A DNA stretch of 64,000 nt from assembly GCA_025462735.1 (NCBI GenBank), contig JAOAPC010000024.1, positions 310,001 to 374,000 of the forward strand. The letters run 5' to 3'. Position numbers and translations under genes: made by a program. The notes beneath the pieces were generated by a model that ran no database searches, was not told where the DNA came from, and worked only from the letters and a program-made list of their open reading frames with translations. This document shows positions 52,384 to 61,848 of the stretch, piece by piece; position 1 is the stretch's first letter; every line of letters starts with the position of its first letter. This DNA is from Acidobacteriaceae bacterium (lineage in GTDB: Bacteria > Acidobacteriota > Terriglobia > Terriglobales > Acidobacteriaceae).

Positions 52384-53106
52384 ATGATTGGCTTGGCCAT
52401 CGCGGCGGTAGCTGCTATCGGCGCAAGTGCTGCTGGATATCAATCGATGGCCCCCGAAGGTCAATGGTTCGGACGCGCTTTCTCCCACGCGTCGCACGGG
52501 TCAAGACAGATTGCTTTAACCTTCGATGATGGGCCAAACGATCCGCATACTCTAAAGCTCCTGGACATTCTGTCGAAGCATAACGTTCATGCCACGTTCT
52601 TTCTGATTGGCCGATATGTGCGTGAGCGGCCGTACATCGTCGCCGAAATTGCAAAGCAGGGTCATATAATTGGCAACCACACATTTACCCATCCCCTGCT
52701 TACTTTCCAGCCCGGCTCCCGCATCCGCGAAGAAATCGTCCAATGCGGTAACGCGATCAGCGAAACTGTCGGCGAGCACTCTAATCTGTTTCGTCCACCC
52801 TGGGGTGGCAGGCGGCCTGGGGTCTTCGGGATCGTCCGGCAATTGGGACTAGAGCCCGTGATGTGGAACATAACTGGTTATGACTGGAAAGCGCCCTCGC
52901 CGGAATTTATCGAGCAGAAAGTCACACCCAAAATCCAGGGTGGAGACGTAATCCTTCTTCACGACGGCGGACACGCCTCGCCTGGCGCCGATCGTTCGGC
53001 GACCGTTGCGGCCGTCGATCGCTTGCTCACCCGCTACTTGGCTGAAGACCACGAATTCGTGACCATCCCTGAAATGATGTCGCTGCGCAAACCGTCGTCC
53101 ATGTAA
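52384..53106 (+). CDS. Polysaccharide deacetylase (CE4, NodB-type)
   Basis: This 240-residue enzyme removes acetyl groups from chitin-, peptidoglycan- or polysaccharide-type GlcNAc. The catalytic Asp is in LTFDDGP (Asp49), with the zinc His pair in HTFTHP and the RPPWG motif further on. The N-terminal hydrophobic stretch (about 3-19) may be a signal or anchor. The usual C-terminal LLHDGG motif is present. The substrate is not readable. Confidence 0.92.
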   Translation: MIGLAIAAVAAIGASAAGYQSMAPEGQWFGRAFSHASHGSRQIALTFDDGPNDPHTLKLLDILSKHNVHATFFLIGRYVRERPYIVAEIAKQGHIIGNHTFTHPLLTFQPGSRIREEIVQCGNAISETVGEHSNLFRPPWGGRRPGVFGIVRQLGLEPVMWNITGYDWKAPSPEFIEQKVTPKIQGGDVILLHDGGHASPGADRSATVAAVDRLLTRYLAEDHEFVTIPEMMSLRKPSSM

Positions 53107-53198
53107 CGTCGGACGACCTCGTCTGCCGACTCAACACGACGCGCCTGAAGCACTAGCACTTCGACGGATGCTACACTTACCAGTTTTCGGAGGCTTTC

Positions 53199-54113
53199 CT
53201 GAGCAATAATCCCGTCCTTGTGGTCCACGGTGGCGCGTGGGCAATTCCAGACGATCTGGTTGAAGCCCATCTGATTGGCGTGCGAAATGCCGTCGACGCA
53301 GGCTGGCGCATTCTCGAGAGTGGCTGCTCATCGCTCGACGCCGTTGAAGCCGCTGTGGTCGTCATGGAAAATGATGAGGCCTTTGACGCTGGCCGCGGTA
53401 GTTTCCTCAACCGCGAAGGCAAGGTGCAGCTCGATGCCCTCATCATGGACGGCGCAACGCTTCGCGCAGGCGGAGTCGGATGCGTGGAGCACATTGCGAA
53501 TCCTATTCGCGCTGCGCGCAAAGTGCTGAGCGAAAGCCCCCACGTTTACTTCGTGGCTGAAGGCGCCGAGCGCTTTGCCAAGGAGCACGGAATTCCGCTT
53601 TGCAAGAATGAGGACTTAATCATTCCCCGCGAAGTCGAGCGGCTTCGCGCGTATCAAGACCTGGCCACGAGTGAAGGCCAAGAGCCTTTCGCGCCCGAAA
53701 TTTCGCACGACACCGTAGGCGGGGTTGCGCTTGATCGCTCGGGGAACATCGCCGCCGCCACCTCGACCGGCGGAACTTTGAACAAGGCTCCCGGACGGCT
53801 CGGCGATTCTTCTCTCATCGGGTGCGGCTGCTATGCAGATAACGAAAGCGCCGCTGTTTCGCTCACCGGATGGGGCGAGCCAATCATGAAGCTAGTCCTT
53901 GCAAAGTGGTCAGCCGACCGCGTGGCTTCCGGCAATCTCCCCCAGTGGGCCGCCGCAGAGGCGATGAATTACCTGAGAGATCGTGTCAGCGGGCACGGTG
54001 GCATCATTGTGCTCGATTCGCAGGGACGCTTCGGGCTCGCCCACAACACTCCTCGCATGGCGTGGGCGCTGAGGACCACCGGTCAGTTGGATTCTGGCAT
54101 AAGCCGGACTTGA
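53199..54113 (+). CDS. Isoaspartyl peptidase / L-asparaginase (Ntn hydrolase)
   Basis: This enzyme of about 304 residues hydrolyses isoaspartyl or asparagine bonds. It self-cleaves before a threonine nucleophile in SHDTVGGVALD, and also shows the N-terminal VVHGGAW and SSLDAVEAAVVVMENDEAFDAG segments. The best start is CTG at 53199. It has CGGAGG five bases before it and gives the full first strand, whereas the next usual start, GTG at 53220, would remove that strand. No ATG, GTG or TTG lies upstream in the frame. A CTG start is rare and deserves checking. Confidence 0.88.
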   Translation: MSNNPVLVVHGGAWAIPDDLVEAHLIGVRNAVDAGWRILESGCSSLDAVEAAVVVMENDEAFDAGRGSFLNREGKVQLDALIMDGATLRAGGVGCVEHIANPIRAARKVLSESPHVYFVAEGAERFAKEHGIPLCKNEDLIIPREVERLRAYQDLATSEGQEPFAPEISHDTVGGVALDRSGNIAAATSTGGTLNKAPGRLGDSSLIGCGCYADNESAAVSLTGWGEPIMKLVLAKWSADRVASGNLPQWAAAEAMNYLRDRVSGHGGIIVLDSQGRFGLAHNTPRMAWALRTTGQLDSGISRT

Positions 54114-54530
54114 ATTTCCTGCCCACGTGAGGTTTTCTGTATCTCGTCCATTTTCAGCCATTTCTCGCGTGATTCAAAAATGAAACAGCGGTGACTCGCG
54201 TTGCATTGACGCATTACGGTCTTGTCGGCAAAGTGTGCCTGAACAGAGGTTGCCGGGCCGGGGGAAGGCTGGCGATTCTGGCAAGGCCGGAGTGGGAGGG
54301 TCGCTGTGAAATTTGAAAGCTCATCGAACCTGGTGACACCTGCGCTCCGGCCGATTTGCGCACCGTCTGTCCTCTTTCAACTAAACAGTAGAGCAACGTT
54401 CTTGCTTGATTTCCTTCTACAAACTGATGTACAAACCAGCAAACCTTCGCTTCCACCAAAATTCGTGCAACAAACTACTCGGGATTGGCCAGGACGCCGG
54501 TCCGGAGAATTCTCGCGTCGGAGAGGCCCC
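54114..54530. other. Intergenic region before the large TonB receptor
   Basis: About 420 bases with no credible coding frame and no riboswitch or tRNA-like structure that I can fold by eye. The frame that runs through it ahead of the receptor start looks non-coding. It should hold the receptor promoter. Confidence 0.5.
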
Positions 54531-57500
54531 ATGCGAACCCTGAAACTCTTCTTGCTATTGTCGTCAGCGGTCATTGGATTTTCGACATTTCTACTGACGT
54601 CTCCGCTTTACGGACAAGGCATAAGCACCGGTGACCTTCACGTCAGCGTTATCGACCCGCAAGGACAGCCGATCGCCGATGCCTCGGTATCTGCCAAAGA
54701 CACGGGAAAAGGGACACAACGAGAAGCTTCCGCGAATGAGCCTGGTGAATATGGAATCCTAGCGCTGCCTCCAGCCTCCTACATTGTGACGGTCAAGGCA
54801 CAGGGATTTTCTCCCGCAACCGAATACGTGATCATTAATGTAGGTTCTTCCCTACACGTTCCCATTACTCTCAGGTTGGGCACTTCCACGGAGATTGTCG
54901 ATGTCACGGGTGATTCGTCGGATACCGTTGAACACGATTTAACGTCAGCACGAGATACCGTGTCCCAGGAGCAGATCCTCAACCTGCCTACGAACGGGCG
55001 CAGTGCGCTGCAGAGCTTTGCAACGTTGAATTCACAAGTGGAACCCGATGCTACTCCCGAAACCGGCGCGGCGCCGACCTCGGGATTAAACGTCAGTGGA
55101 CAGCGCGGTCGTTCGAATGACGTAAATTGTGATGGCGCCGACACTATAGATAATTCGACAAATGGTGTGCGTTCCTGCGTTCCACTCGATGCCGTCCAGG
55201 AGTTCCAGATCATCACCAACGGCTATGGCGCTGAGTATGGGCGCGCGGCTGGCGGCGTGGTAAATATCATTACTCGTTCAGGAAGTAATAGCGGGTTTCA
55301 CGGCGACGTTTTCGGATACCTGCGAAATCGAAATTTTCAGGCGGTGAATCCGTTCAGCACGGTTCCGAATCCGGCATATACCCGCGTGCAGGGAGGAGTT
55401 TCTTTCGGCGGTCCCATTAAAAAAGATAAGACGTTCTACTTCTTCTCCTATGAAGTTACCCGTCGTCATGAGACCGGATTCTCCAGCATTGGCGCAAATA
55501 ATTTCGGGTTTGTTCCTTTCAACACTGCTCAAGTGGGAATGCCCTTCGGAACGCTGCAGCTTACGCAGGACCAGATCAATTTCCTGCAGAATCCCGCAAC
55601 CCAGGCTGCCGAGGCCAACAACGCTTTTCTTGGCGAAGTACAACAATATATCGTCCTCACCGGAGCTTCTTCTGGCCAGGCTATCCAAGGCGCGTGGCCC
55701 TCGCAGATGGTGCAGGTGTTGACTGGCGGAGGTCTGTCGAGCTGGGCCGGCTTCCCGACCACGTGCCAGCCGCCCGGGCCCTGCGTTCCCGTGCCGTCCT
55801 CTTACCAGACGTTAGCCTCGCAAATGGGAAACTTTCCAGTGTTTGAAGGCACCAGCCTTTATTCCCTGCGCCTCGATCACAATGTGAGCGATCACAACGG
55901 TCTTACTCTTCGTGTGAGCGTTAGCCCCAGTACAGTAAATGGCATTGAAGTTAGCGGGCAGGATCAACCCTTCGGGCAAAACGCCTACTCGCGAACTTCG
56001 CAACAGACATACCGTGACGTCGCCGGTGTCTTCCAGGATCGGTGGGTATTGAGCAATAACAAAGTTAATGAGTTTCTGTTTCAGTACGCTCGTCGGGGTT
56101 TGTCTTACTTCTACAACACTGCGATTCCCGGCGGTTCCGACCCCGCCGTAAATATTCCTGGGTTTGCCTACTTTGGGCGTGAACCTTATTCCTACATTCA
56201 GCGAGTGGAGCAACGTTACCAATTTACGGATAATCTCACCTGGGTCTTAGGCACCCACACCATGAAGTTTGGTGGCGATTTCAACTACATTCCCCTGAAG
56301 GCGATCTTCACCGTGAATTACGGCGGTGTTTACGACTTTGGCGCTTTCAGCGCATCAAGTCTCGGCTTCACATCCCCCGGCGGCGTGCCCCCCTTCCCGC
56401 AGTTGTCGCCGATACAGTCTTACGGTGCAGGTCTCCCGGGCGATTTCATTCAGGGTCTAGGCAGCCCAAGCGATTCGTTCACCAATATTCCAATTGGAAT
56501 GTACTGGCAGGATACCTGGAAAGTTCGCCATAACCTGACCGTGAATTACGGCGCGCGATACGACATCGAGATTCCGCCGAGCTTCAGGCCGCCCAGCGCT
56601 CTCGCAGTTAGCGGCTATAACTTCCTGGGATTGCAAAAAGGAATCCAGACCGACCGCAAGAGGATCCAGCCTCGCGTTGGCTTCTCTTGGGATCCCAAGG
56701 GAGACGGCAGGACTGCCGTCCGCGCATCTTACGGCATTTTTTCCGATCATCCTTTGCTCGGTCTCTATTTCCTGGGTGACGCTTCCGATGGTTCTACTAG
56801 CGGACAGCTCGCCTTCGGCGGGACCGGCCTTTGCAGCAATCCAGGTGGAGCGGGAAATCCCGCGAACCTGAATGCGATCCCCATCTTTCAAGGATTGCCA
56901 ATTAACTCCACGAGTGGACCGTGTGCCGTTTCCAATAACCCTGCGGTTGCGAGCGCACTCGGTTATCTGCCAAACCAGCAGCAGTTCCAGTCCCTCAACT
57001 TCCCGCAGTCTGCCTTTCTGAATCAGAATTATCTGAATCCATCAACGTTCCTCCCGCTGGGCTTTCAACCCTTCGGCTATCCCCAAGGGAAGAATTTTGT
57101 ATATGCCTATTCACAGCAGGCAAACTTCACGATCGAGCGCGATTTAGGCCATCACCTGGCGCTGAGTGTCGCATACATCTTTAACGGGGGCCGGCATCTG
57201 AATCGCCCCATCAACGCCAATACGATTCGCGGCGATTTAATGGTCAATAATTTGTTAGTTGCACAGCAGGCTGCGCAAGCCGTCGGTATTCAGCCGGGCA
57301 ATCCAAACTATCCGACGAGCCCCTTCACTGTTGGCACTTCAACCGCGTTTCAACCGTGCGGGCTGGTTGGAGGCAAGCCCTACGTTCCTGCGGCATTGAT
57401 GAATTTCTTCCGGCCCGGTGGACTGAACCCCTCGATTGCCGAAGGTTTGATAGCAGCGGGCGGAGGGGCCTGTGTTGGCCTAGCGGAGCAGATGTTGCAG

Positions 57501-58310
57501 GGGCTCAAAGGGCAAGGATTCAACACTGCCTGCGACCCCTTCACGTCACTGAATAACTGTGTTCCCTTCGGCGACATGGACGCCAATTTCTCCAACGGGA
57601 GCTCGGTGTACCACGGCTTGACCACAAACCTGCGAAAGAAATTCAGTGGTCACTATGAAATGCAGGCTTCCTACACTTGGTCCCACGCTATAGACGACTC
57701 CACCGATCTGGAAGCAACGCTCACACCGCAGGATAGCTACTTCCCCGCTCGCGATCGCGCTTCTTCCACTTTCGACCAGCGCCACCGCTTCGTGTTCAGC
57801 GGTATCTATCATGTAGGACACGTCGGCCGCGAAGGTTTCACCAACGCTCTGCTGAGCGATTGGACATTTTCGCCGATCATTGAGTTCGCCTCGGGCCGTC
57901 CATTCAACATCATTACTGGAAGCGGCGACAACCTTCAGCTGTCATCCTTAACTGGCCGTCCGAATACTTTCGCCAACCCGGCTTGCGGCTCGGCGGTCAA
58001 TTCCAAGTTTTCCCCGACGGGAGTATTTCAGGAACCTTGCATTTTCGACTTCAGCGGGACGCTGGCGTCGCTGGATGGCAATCTCGGACGCAATGCCGGC
58101 ACAACTCCCTGGACGGTCTTCAACGATCTGCGAATCGCTCGCAATATCAAACTGAGGGAAACACTTAGCATCGATGCGATGCTGGACATTTTCAACATCG
58201 CCAATCGATATAACGTAGCGGCAGTGAGTCCTCTGTTCAACAATGCGGGCGTCGCAACGGCGGCTTACGATCCGCGCCAGTTGCAGATTGGGTTGAAGGT
58301 GAACTGGTAA
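54531..58310 (+). CDS. Large TonB-dependent receptor, Oar type
   Basis: This 1259-residue outer-membrane protein has a signal peptide (about 1-30), a carboxypeptidase-regulatory-like domain (about 33-115; DLHVSVIDPQGQPIADASV), a plug (about 125-260, with AEYGRAAGGVVNIITRSGSN) and a very large barrel ending in LQIGLKVNW. The TonB box is not obvious. Oar-type receptors have been tied to adhesion, protein export or carbohydrate uptake in other groups; no sugar-utilisation gene is next to it, so the ligand is unknown. The ATG at 54531 is chosen because it begins the signal peptide. Confidence 0.93.
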   Translation: MRTLKLFLLLSSAVIGFSTFLLTSPLYGQGISTGDLHVSVIDPQGQPIADASVSAKDTGKGTQREASANEPGEYGILALPPASYIVTVKAQGFSPATEYVIINVGSSLHVPITLRLGTSTEIVDVTGDSSDTVEHDLTSARDTVSQEQILNLPTNGRSALQSFATLNSQVEPDATPETGAAPTSGLNVSGQRGRSNDVNCDGADTIDNSTNGVRSCVPLDAVQEFQIITNGYGAEYGRAAGGVVNIITRSGSNSGFHGDVFGYLRNRNFQAVNPFSTVPNPAYTRVQGGVSFGGPIKKDKTFYFFSYEVTRRHETGFSSIGANNFGFVPFNTAQVGMPFGTLQLTQDQINFLQNPATQAAEANNAFLGEVQQYIVLTGASSGQAIQGAWPSQMVQVLTGGGLSSWAGFPTTCQPPGPCVPVPSSYQTLASQMGNFPVFEGTSLYSLRLDHNVSDHNGLTLRVSVSPSTVNGIEVSGQDQPFGQNAYSRTSQQTYRDVAGVFQDRWVLSNNKVNEFLFQYARRGLSYFYNTAIPGGSDPAVNIPGFAYFGREPYSYIQRVEQRYQFTDNLTWVLGTHTMKFGGDFNYIPLKAIFTVNYGGVYDFGAFSASSLGFTSPGGVPPFPQLSPIQSYGAGLPGDFIQGLGSPSDSFTNIPIGMYWQDTWKVRHNLTVNYGARYDIEIPPSFRPPSALAVSGYNFLGLQKGIQTDRKRIQPRVGFSWDPKGDGRTAVRASYGIFSDHPLLGLYFLGDASDGSTSGQLAFGGTGLCSNPGGAGNPANLNAIPIFQGLPINSTSGPCAVSNNPAVASALGYLPNQQQFQSLNFPQSAFLNQNYLNPSTFLPLGFQPFGYPQGKNFVYAYSQQANFTIERDLGHHLALSVAYIFNGGRHLNRPINANTIRGDLMVNNLLVAQQAAQAVGIQPGNPNYPTSPFTVGTSTAFQPCGLVGGKPYVPAALMNFFRPGGLNPSIAEGLIAAGGGACVGLAEQMLQGLKGQGFNTACDPFTSLNNCVPFGDMDANFSNGSSVYHGLTTNLRKKFSGHYEMQASYTWSHAIDDSTDLEATLTPQDSYFPARDRASSTFDQRHRFVFSGIYHVGHVGREGFTNALLSDWTFSPIIEFASGRPFNIITGSGDNLQLSSLTGRPNTFANPACGSAVNSKFSPTGVFQEPCIFDFSGTLASLDGNLGRNAGTTPWTVFNDLRIARNIKLRETLSIDAMLDIFNIANRYNVAAVSPLFNNAGVATAAYDPRQLQIGLKVNW

Positions 58311-58336
58311 CGCGACCAGCCGGTACAAACCACGTA

Positions 58337-58361
58337 GGGGCGGGTACCTTCCACCCGCCCC
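58337..58361. repeat. GGGGCGGGT/ACCCGCCCC hairpin between convergent genes
   Basis: A perfect 9-base stem (58337-58345 and 58353-58361) with a 7-base loop lies about 25 bases after the TonB receptor stop and just before the convergent EamA stop. It may act as a terminator in both directions, although no T run follows. The sequence resembles other acidobacterial palindromes. Confidence 0.65.
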
Positions 58362-58369
58362 ATGAAACT

Positions 58370-58732
58370 CTAGAACGACAGCATCACCACTCCCAACGCG
58401 ACCAGGGTTGCCGCCGCCCAGCGGCGCAACCTCACGTCCTCGCCCAGGATGTACTTCGCCAACAGAGTTTCCATCAGATAGCTGATCGCGGTAGCCGGAA
58501 CGGCAAAGCTGACCGAACTGATTGAAAGTAACGAGAGCAAAGCGAAGAATGAAACCGCGAGTGCCGCAAATCCGCCAAGCACCAGTGGATTTCGCACGAC
58601 TTGCCCAACCATCTTTGCGAACGTTCCCGGACGCAGGTCTTCAACTTCCCCCTGACGCTTCATCCCAGCCGTGTTGAGCACGTCGCCCAACGTGTTGCAC
58701 ACGGCGATAATCGCCACCAGCAGCCATCTCAT
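58370..58732 (-). CDS. Half-size EamA/SMR-like transporter (second of a pair)
   Basis: This 120-residue protein has four transmembrane segments, half the size of a normal EamA protein. It should form a dimer, probably with the gene just upstream, as ArnE and ArnF or SMR pairs do. It is translationally coupled to that gene by an ATGA overlap. The substrate is unknown; such pairs move small metabolites or lipid-linked sugars. Confidence 0.85.
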   Translation of the reverse strand: MRWLLVAIIAVCNTLGDVLNTAGMKRQGEVEDLRPGTFAKMVGQVVRNPLVLGGFAALAVSFFALLSLLSISSVSFAVPATAISYLMETLLAKYILGEDVRLRRWAAATLVALGVVMLSF

Positions 58733-59181
58733 AGCCGGCGCTCCCGAGACCCGTTGGTGGTTCGGTCAGGCGTCTCCTCCGCCAGAATCACTCCCAATGT
58801 AATCAGGGCAATGCCCGTCCAGCGCTCCCAACTGATGTGATCGTGCAAAATGAAATGCCCGCCGATGGCGACCAGCACATAAGCGCTGGCGGTAACCGGC
58901 AACACGAAGCTCAGGTCGGCCCGGCTGAGCAGCGCCAAGTCGCTCAGCATCCAGACCACGAGCACGCAGATGCCGAGAATTGTCCAGGGATTTGCGAACG
59001 CCCTCAAGTAATCCAGCGGCGAAGCTGACACGATCCGCCCGACTTGGTGCATGCCATGGCTGAGCGAAACGTTGCCGAGGACGTTGGTGACGATCACCAC
59101 CAGGACCAGGATTTGGGTTTTTCGGGCATGGCCTTGCCGGAACCTCACGCCCCGGACTGGCTTCAAAGTAGTAGCTTGCAT
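58729..59181 (-). CDS. Half-size EamA/SMR-like transporter (first of a pair)
   Basis: This 150-residue protein has a basic N-terminal head and four transmembrane segments (for example ILGICVLVVWMLSDLALL). Its partner follows directly with an ATGA overlap. The two have different helix sequences, so a heterodimer with each half taking a fixed orientation is likely (family knowledge from paired SMR proteins). Substrate unknown. Confidence 0.85.
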   Translation of the reverse strand: MQATTLKPVRGVRFRQGHARKTQILVLVVIVTNVLGNVSLSHGMHQVGRIVSASPLDYLRAFANPWTILGICVLVVWMLSDLALLSRADLSFVLPVTASAYVLVAIGGHFILHDHISWERWTGIALITLGVILAEETPDRTTNGSRERRL

Positions 59182-59298
59182 CGCACTCCGACCACTCCAG
59201 TTCCCTATCGCTTGAAGACAAACAACTCCCCGACACCGCCGAGGCTGGATTTCTTCAGCCGGTCAGCGACGCCACGAAGTCACAGATTAGTAGCTTAC

Positions 59299-59466
59299 TT
59301 AAGCTGCCATCTCGCCGACACACTGGGCATGCGAGCATCCACAGTTGTTACTCATGCTGCCGTTCTCGACGGCCTCCGAGCAAGCCTGACTGCAGTATTG
59401 TTGGTCTTCGGAAACAGGGCAGGTGCATTTCGGGTGTGCACATTGATTTTGGACTGCTTCGGCCAT
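59299..59466 (-). CDS. Bacterial metallothionein (55 residues)
   Basis: This gene of 56 codons is too short for most ORF filters. The protein has eight Cys (positions 9, 14, 16, 25, 29, 42, 44, 49) and two His, arranged as CxxxxCxC, CSQAC, then CGC and HxxC. That spacing is the SmtA/BmtA bacterial metallothionein pattern, which folds around a zinc or copper cluster. AGGAG lies about eight bases before the ATG. It is divergent from the LysM transglycosylase. No metal-responsive regulator is adjacent. Confidence 0.88.
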   Translation of the reverse strand: MAEAVQNQCAHPKCTCPVSEDQQYCSQACSEAVENGSMSNNCGCSHAQCVGEMAA

Positions 59467-59730
59467 CGGATTTCTCCTGTGCGTTATTTGTTTACTGTCC
59501 TTCGATGCAAAGGTCTTGCGTCAGGTAAAGAAAACCCCGCCTTTCCATGTTTAGCTCCCCGTTTTCAGCCTCCGACAGCCTCTTCCGCTGGAGCTTGCGC
59601 GTCCCGGCCTGTACTTCCGGCCCATTCCCGAAGTAACTTCGGCAAACCCCTTTTGCCGTTGACCCGTCCAAAGACAGAATAGTACGATTCCCCTATCTCG
59701 TCGAACCGGCGACATGGCGGTAAGTCATAG

Positions 59731-61689
59731 ATGCACATGAAGATTAGGCATTTTCGAATGCTGATCGCCGCGTCGGCGGTGCTGCTTGGCGGCTTAGGCT
59801 GTCAGAGTGCGCACAAGCCAACCACCGGCCGGATTGTGCCTTCGCAGGCGCCGCCTCCGCCAGCTCAGCAGGTGAAGCCGACGAAGCCGGGGATTGCCCA
59901 AAGAACGCAAGCTGCGCCGAAGGATGAACCCTCTACTCAATCTAAGAATCAATCCAGCTCTACCGCAAAGCCCAAGCCTGCAGCCAAACCCGACCCGGTT
60001 GCTGAACTGATCGCAAGAGTCGAAAAGGAATACCAGGCGGGTTTAGATCAATACAATGCTGGTGAAAAGGACGGGGCCAAAGAGCACTTTGACCGCGCTT
60101 TCAACTTGCTTCTTGAAAGCCCTTCTGGGGTCCGCACCGACCCCCGTTTTCAACCCGAGTTTGATCGCATCCTCGACAATCTGAATAAACTCGAAATGGC
60201 TGCTGTTCAGCAGAGTGATGCTGCTCCCGAGCAAAAGGCCGAACCTGCGCCTATCGACGAGGCCAACGCAGTCACAAATTATCCGGTAGATCCGAATCTG
60301 AAGGCCAAAGCTACAGCGGAGATCAAGACGACCCATTCCGATCTGCCCCTGATGATGACCGATCAGGTCGCAGGCTACATCAACTACTTTTCTACCCGCG
60401 GGCGTCCCACCCTGGAACATGGCCTCACGCTGAGCGGGCGCTATCGTGAGATGATCCAGCGGATTTTGAGAGAGGAAGGCGTTCCGCAGGAATTGATATA
60501 TGTCGCGCAGGCTGAATCTGGTTTCCACCCATATGCAGTTTCGCGGGCTGGCGCACGCGGCATCTGGCAGTTTATGGGGAGCCGGGCGAGGGCCTACAAC
60601 CTGCATCGTGATTTATGGGTTGACGACCGGCAGGATCCGGAAAAATCTACCCGCGCAGCTGCCCACCATTTGAAGGATCTCTATAACCAGTTTGGCGACT
60701 GGTACTTGGCAATGGCCGCCTACAACTCTGGCCCCGGCAGAGTGCAGAGTGCCGTAAAACGCACCGGCTATGCGGATTTCTGGGAGCTTTACCGCCGGAA
60801 TGTATTACCGAGAGAAACTCGCAATTACGTTCCGATCATCGTCGCAGTAGCGATCATGGCCAAAAACCCCTCGCAGTACGGCCTGCAGACCATCGTTCCC
60901 GACCCGCCGATGACCTATGACACGGTCAAAATCACCTATCCGGTGGATTTGCGTCTGGTCGCAGAGTGCATCGATGTGGCGCCTGCGCAGTTGCAGGAAT
61001 TGAATCCCAGCCTTTTACGGATGACCACTCCAAAAAGCCATTTCGACCTGCACTTGCCGGTCGGCACTAAGGACAAATACGAGGCCGTTATTGCCGGAAT
61101 TCCTGCGGACATGCGGCTGTGGTGGCGGTATCACACGGTCGCCAGCGGTGACACTCTAATGTCGCTCGCGCGTTCGTATGGTACCCCTATGAGGACGATT
61201 GCCACCGCAAATCAACTGGATACCTCCGCCACCATCGAGCCGGGCGCCAAGCTCGTAATTCCTATCGCTCCTGGCAGGCACAACAGCGGCGATGGTCAGA
61301 CCTACGCTCGCCACCTTACCGTTTATCGGGTGAGAAAGAACGATACTCTCGAAACCGTCTCCAACAATCTCGGCGTTGCGCCCGCAACCATCCGTCGGTG
61401 GAACCGGATGAAAGGTGACAGTCTGGCTGGACGCAGAGTCCTTTACGTCCACTTGCCAGTTAGTCCAACGGTTGCCACCGCCGAGCATCCCGCTTCATCT
61501 AAGTCGCGGCATGCCAAGGTTTTAGCTGAGTCCCAGTCAGGCTCGCCCGTTCACCACACCGTCAAACGCGGCGAGACTTTGTATTCGATCGCGAACAACT
61601 ACAAGACCAGCGTAAAAGCTATCAAACAAACCAACGCAAACGTAGCGACGCTCCGTCCCGGTATGGTGCTCGTGATCCCCGCGCAATAA
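59731..61689 (+). CDS. Lytic transglycosylase lipoprotein with three LysM domains (MltD-like)
   Basis: This 652-residue protein cleaves peptidoglycan glycan strands. It has a lipobox (LGGLGC, cysteine at about residue 24), a Pro/Lys-rich spacer (to about 90), a helical region and the SLT domain (about 240-360, catalytic Glu in AQAESGFHPYAVS and then GIWQFM). Three LysM repeats bind glycan (about 467-512, 529-575 and 606-651; HTVKRGETLYSIANNY is the last). It is an outer-membrane-anchored wall enzyme. ATG at 59737 is an alternative start. Confidence 0.93.
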   Translation: MHMKIRHFRMLIAASAVLLGGLGCQSAHKPTTGRIVPSQAPPPPAQQVKPTKPGIAQRTQAAPKDEPSTQSKNQSSSTAKPKPAAKPDPVAELIARVEKEYQAGLDQYNAGEKDGAKEHFDRAFNLLLESPSGVRTDPRFQPEFDRILDNLNKLEMAAVQQSDAAPEQKAEPAPIDEANAVTNYPVDPNLKAKATAEIKTTHSDLPLMMTDQVAGYINYFSTRGRPTLEHGLTLSGRYREMIQRILREEGVPQELIYVAQAESGFHPYAVSRAGARGIWQFMGSRARAYNLHRDLWVDDRQDPEKSTRAAAHHLKDLYNQFGDWYLAMAAYNSGPGRVQSAVKRTGYADFWELYRRNVLPRETRNYVPIIVAVAIMAKNPSQYGLQTIVPDPPMTYDTVKITYPVDLRLVAECIDVAPAQLQELNPSLLRMTTPKSHFDLHLPVGTKDKYEAVIAGIPADMRLWWRYHTVASGDTLMSLARSYGTPMRTIATANQLDTSATIEPGAKLVIPIAPGRHNSGDGQTYARHLTVYRVRKNDTLETVSNNLGVAPATIRRWNRMKGDSLAGRRVLYVHLPVSPTVATAEHPASSKSRHAKVLAESQSGSPVHHTVKRGETLYSIANNYKTSVKAIKQTNANVATLRPGMVLVIPAQ

Positions 61690-61848
61690 GAATTGCCGCA
61701 TCCAAACAAGAACGCATCTGAAATCGGTTGCGATGGCGTTCGCAACTCCGTTATAATCCGCCGTCGCTAGTTTGGTCTTTTTAATTTTCTCGCGCGACGT
61801 AAATGCGCAACCCGGCGCCGAGGCGTCCGGAAATTTGAGGAGGAAAGA

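Noticed and set aside
54114-54530. Cobalamin or other riboswitch ahead of the TonB receptor
   Set aside because: No conserved riboswitch core could be recognised by eye.
59044-59682. Long plus-strand open frame of 212 codons opposite the metallothionein
   Set aside because: It overlaps the EamA gene and the metallothionein on the other strand, has no ribosome site or recognisable motif, and is Ser/Pro/Arg-rich like a shadow frame.
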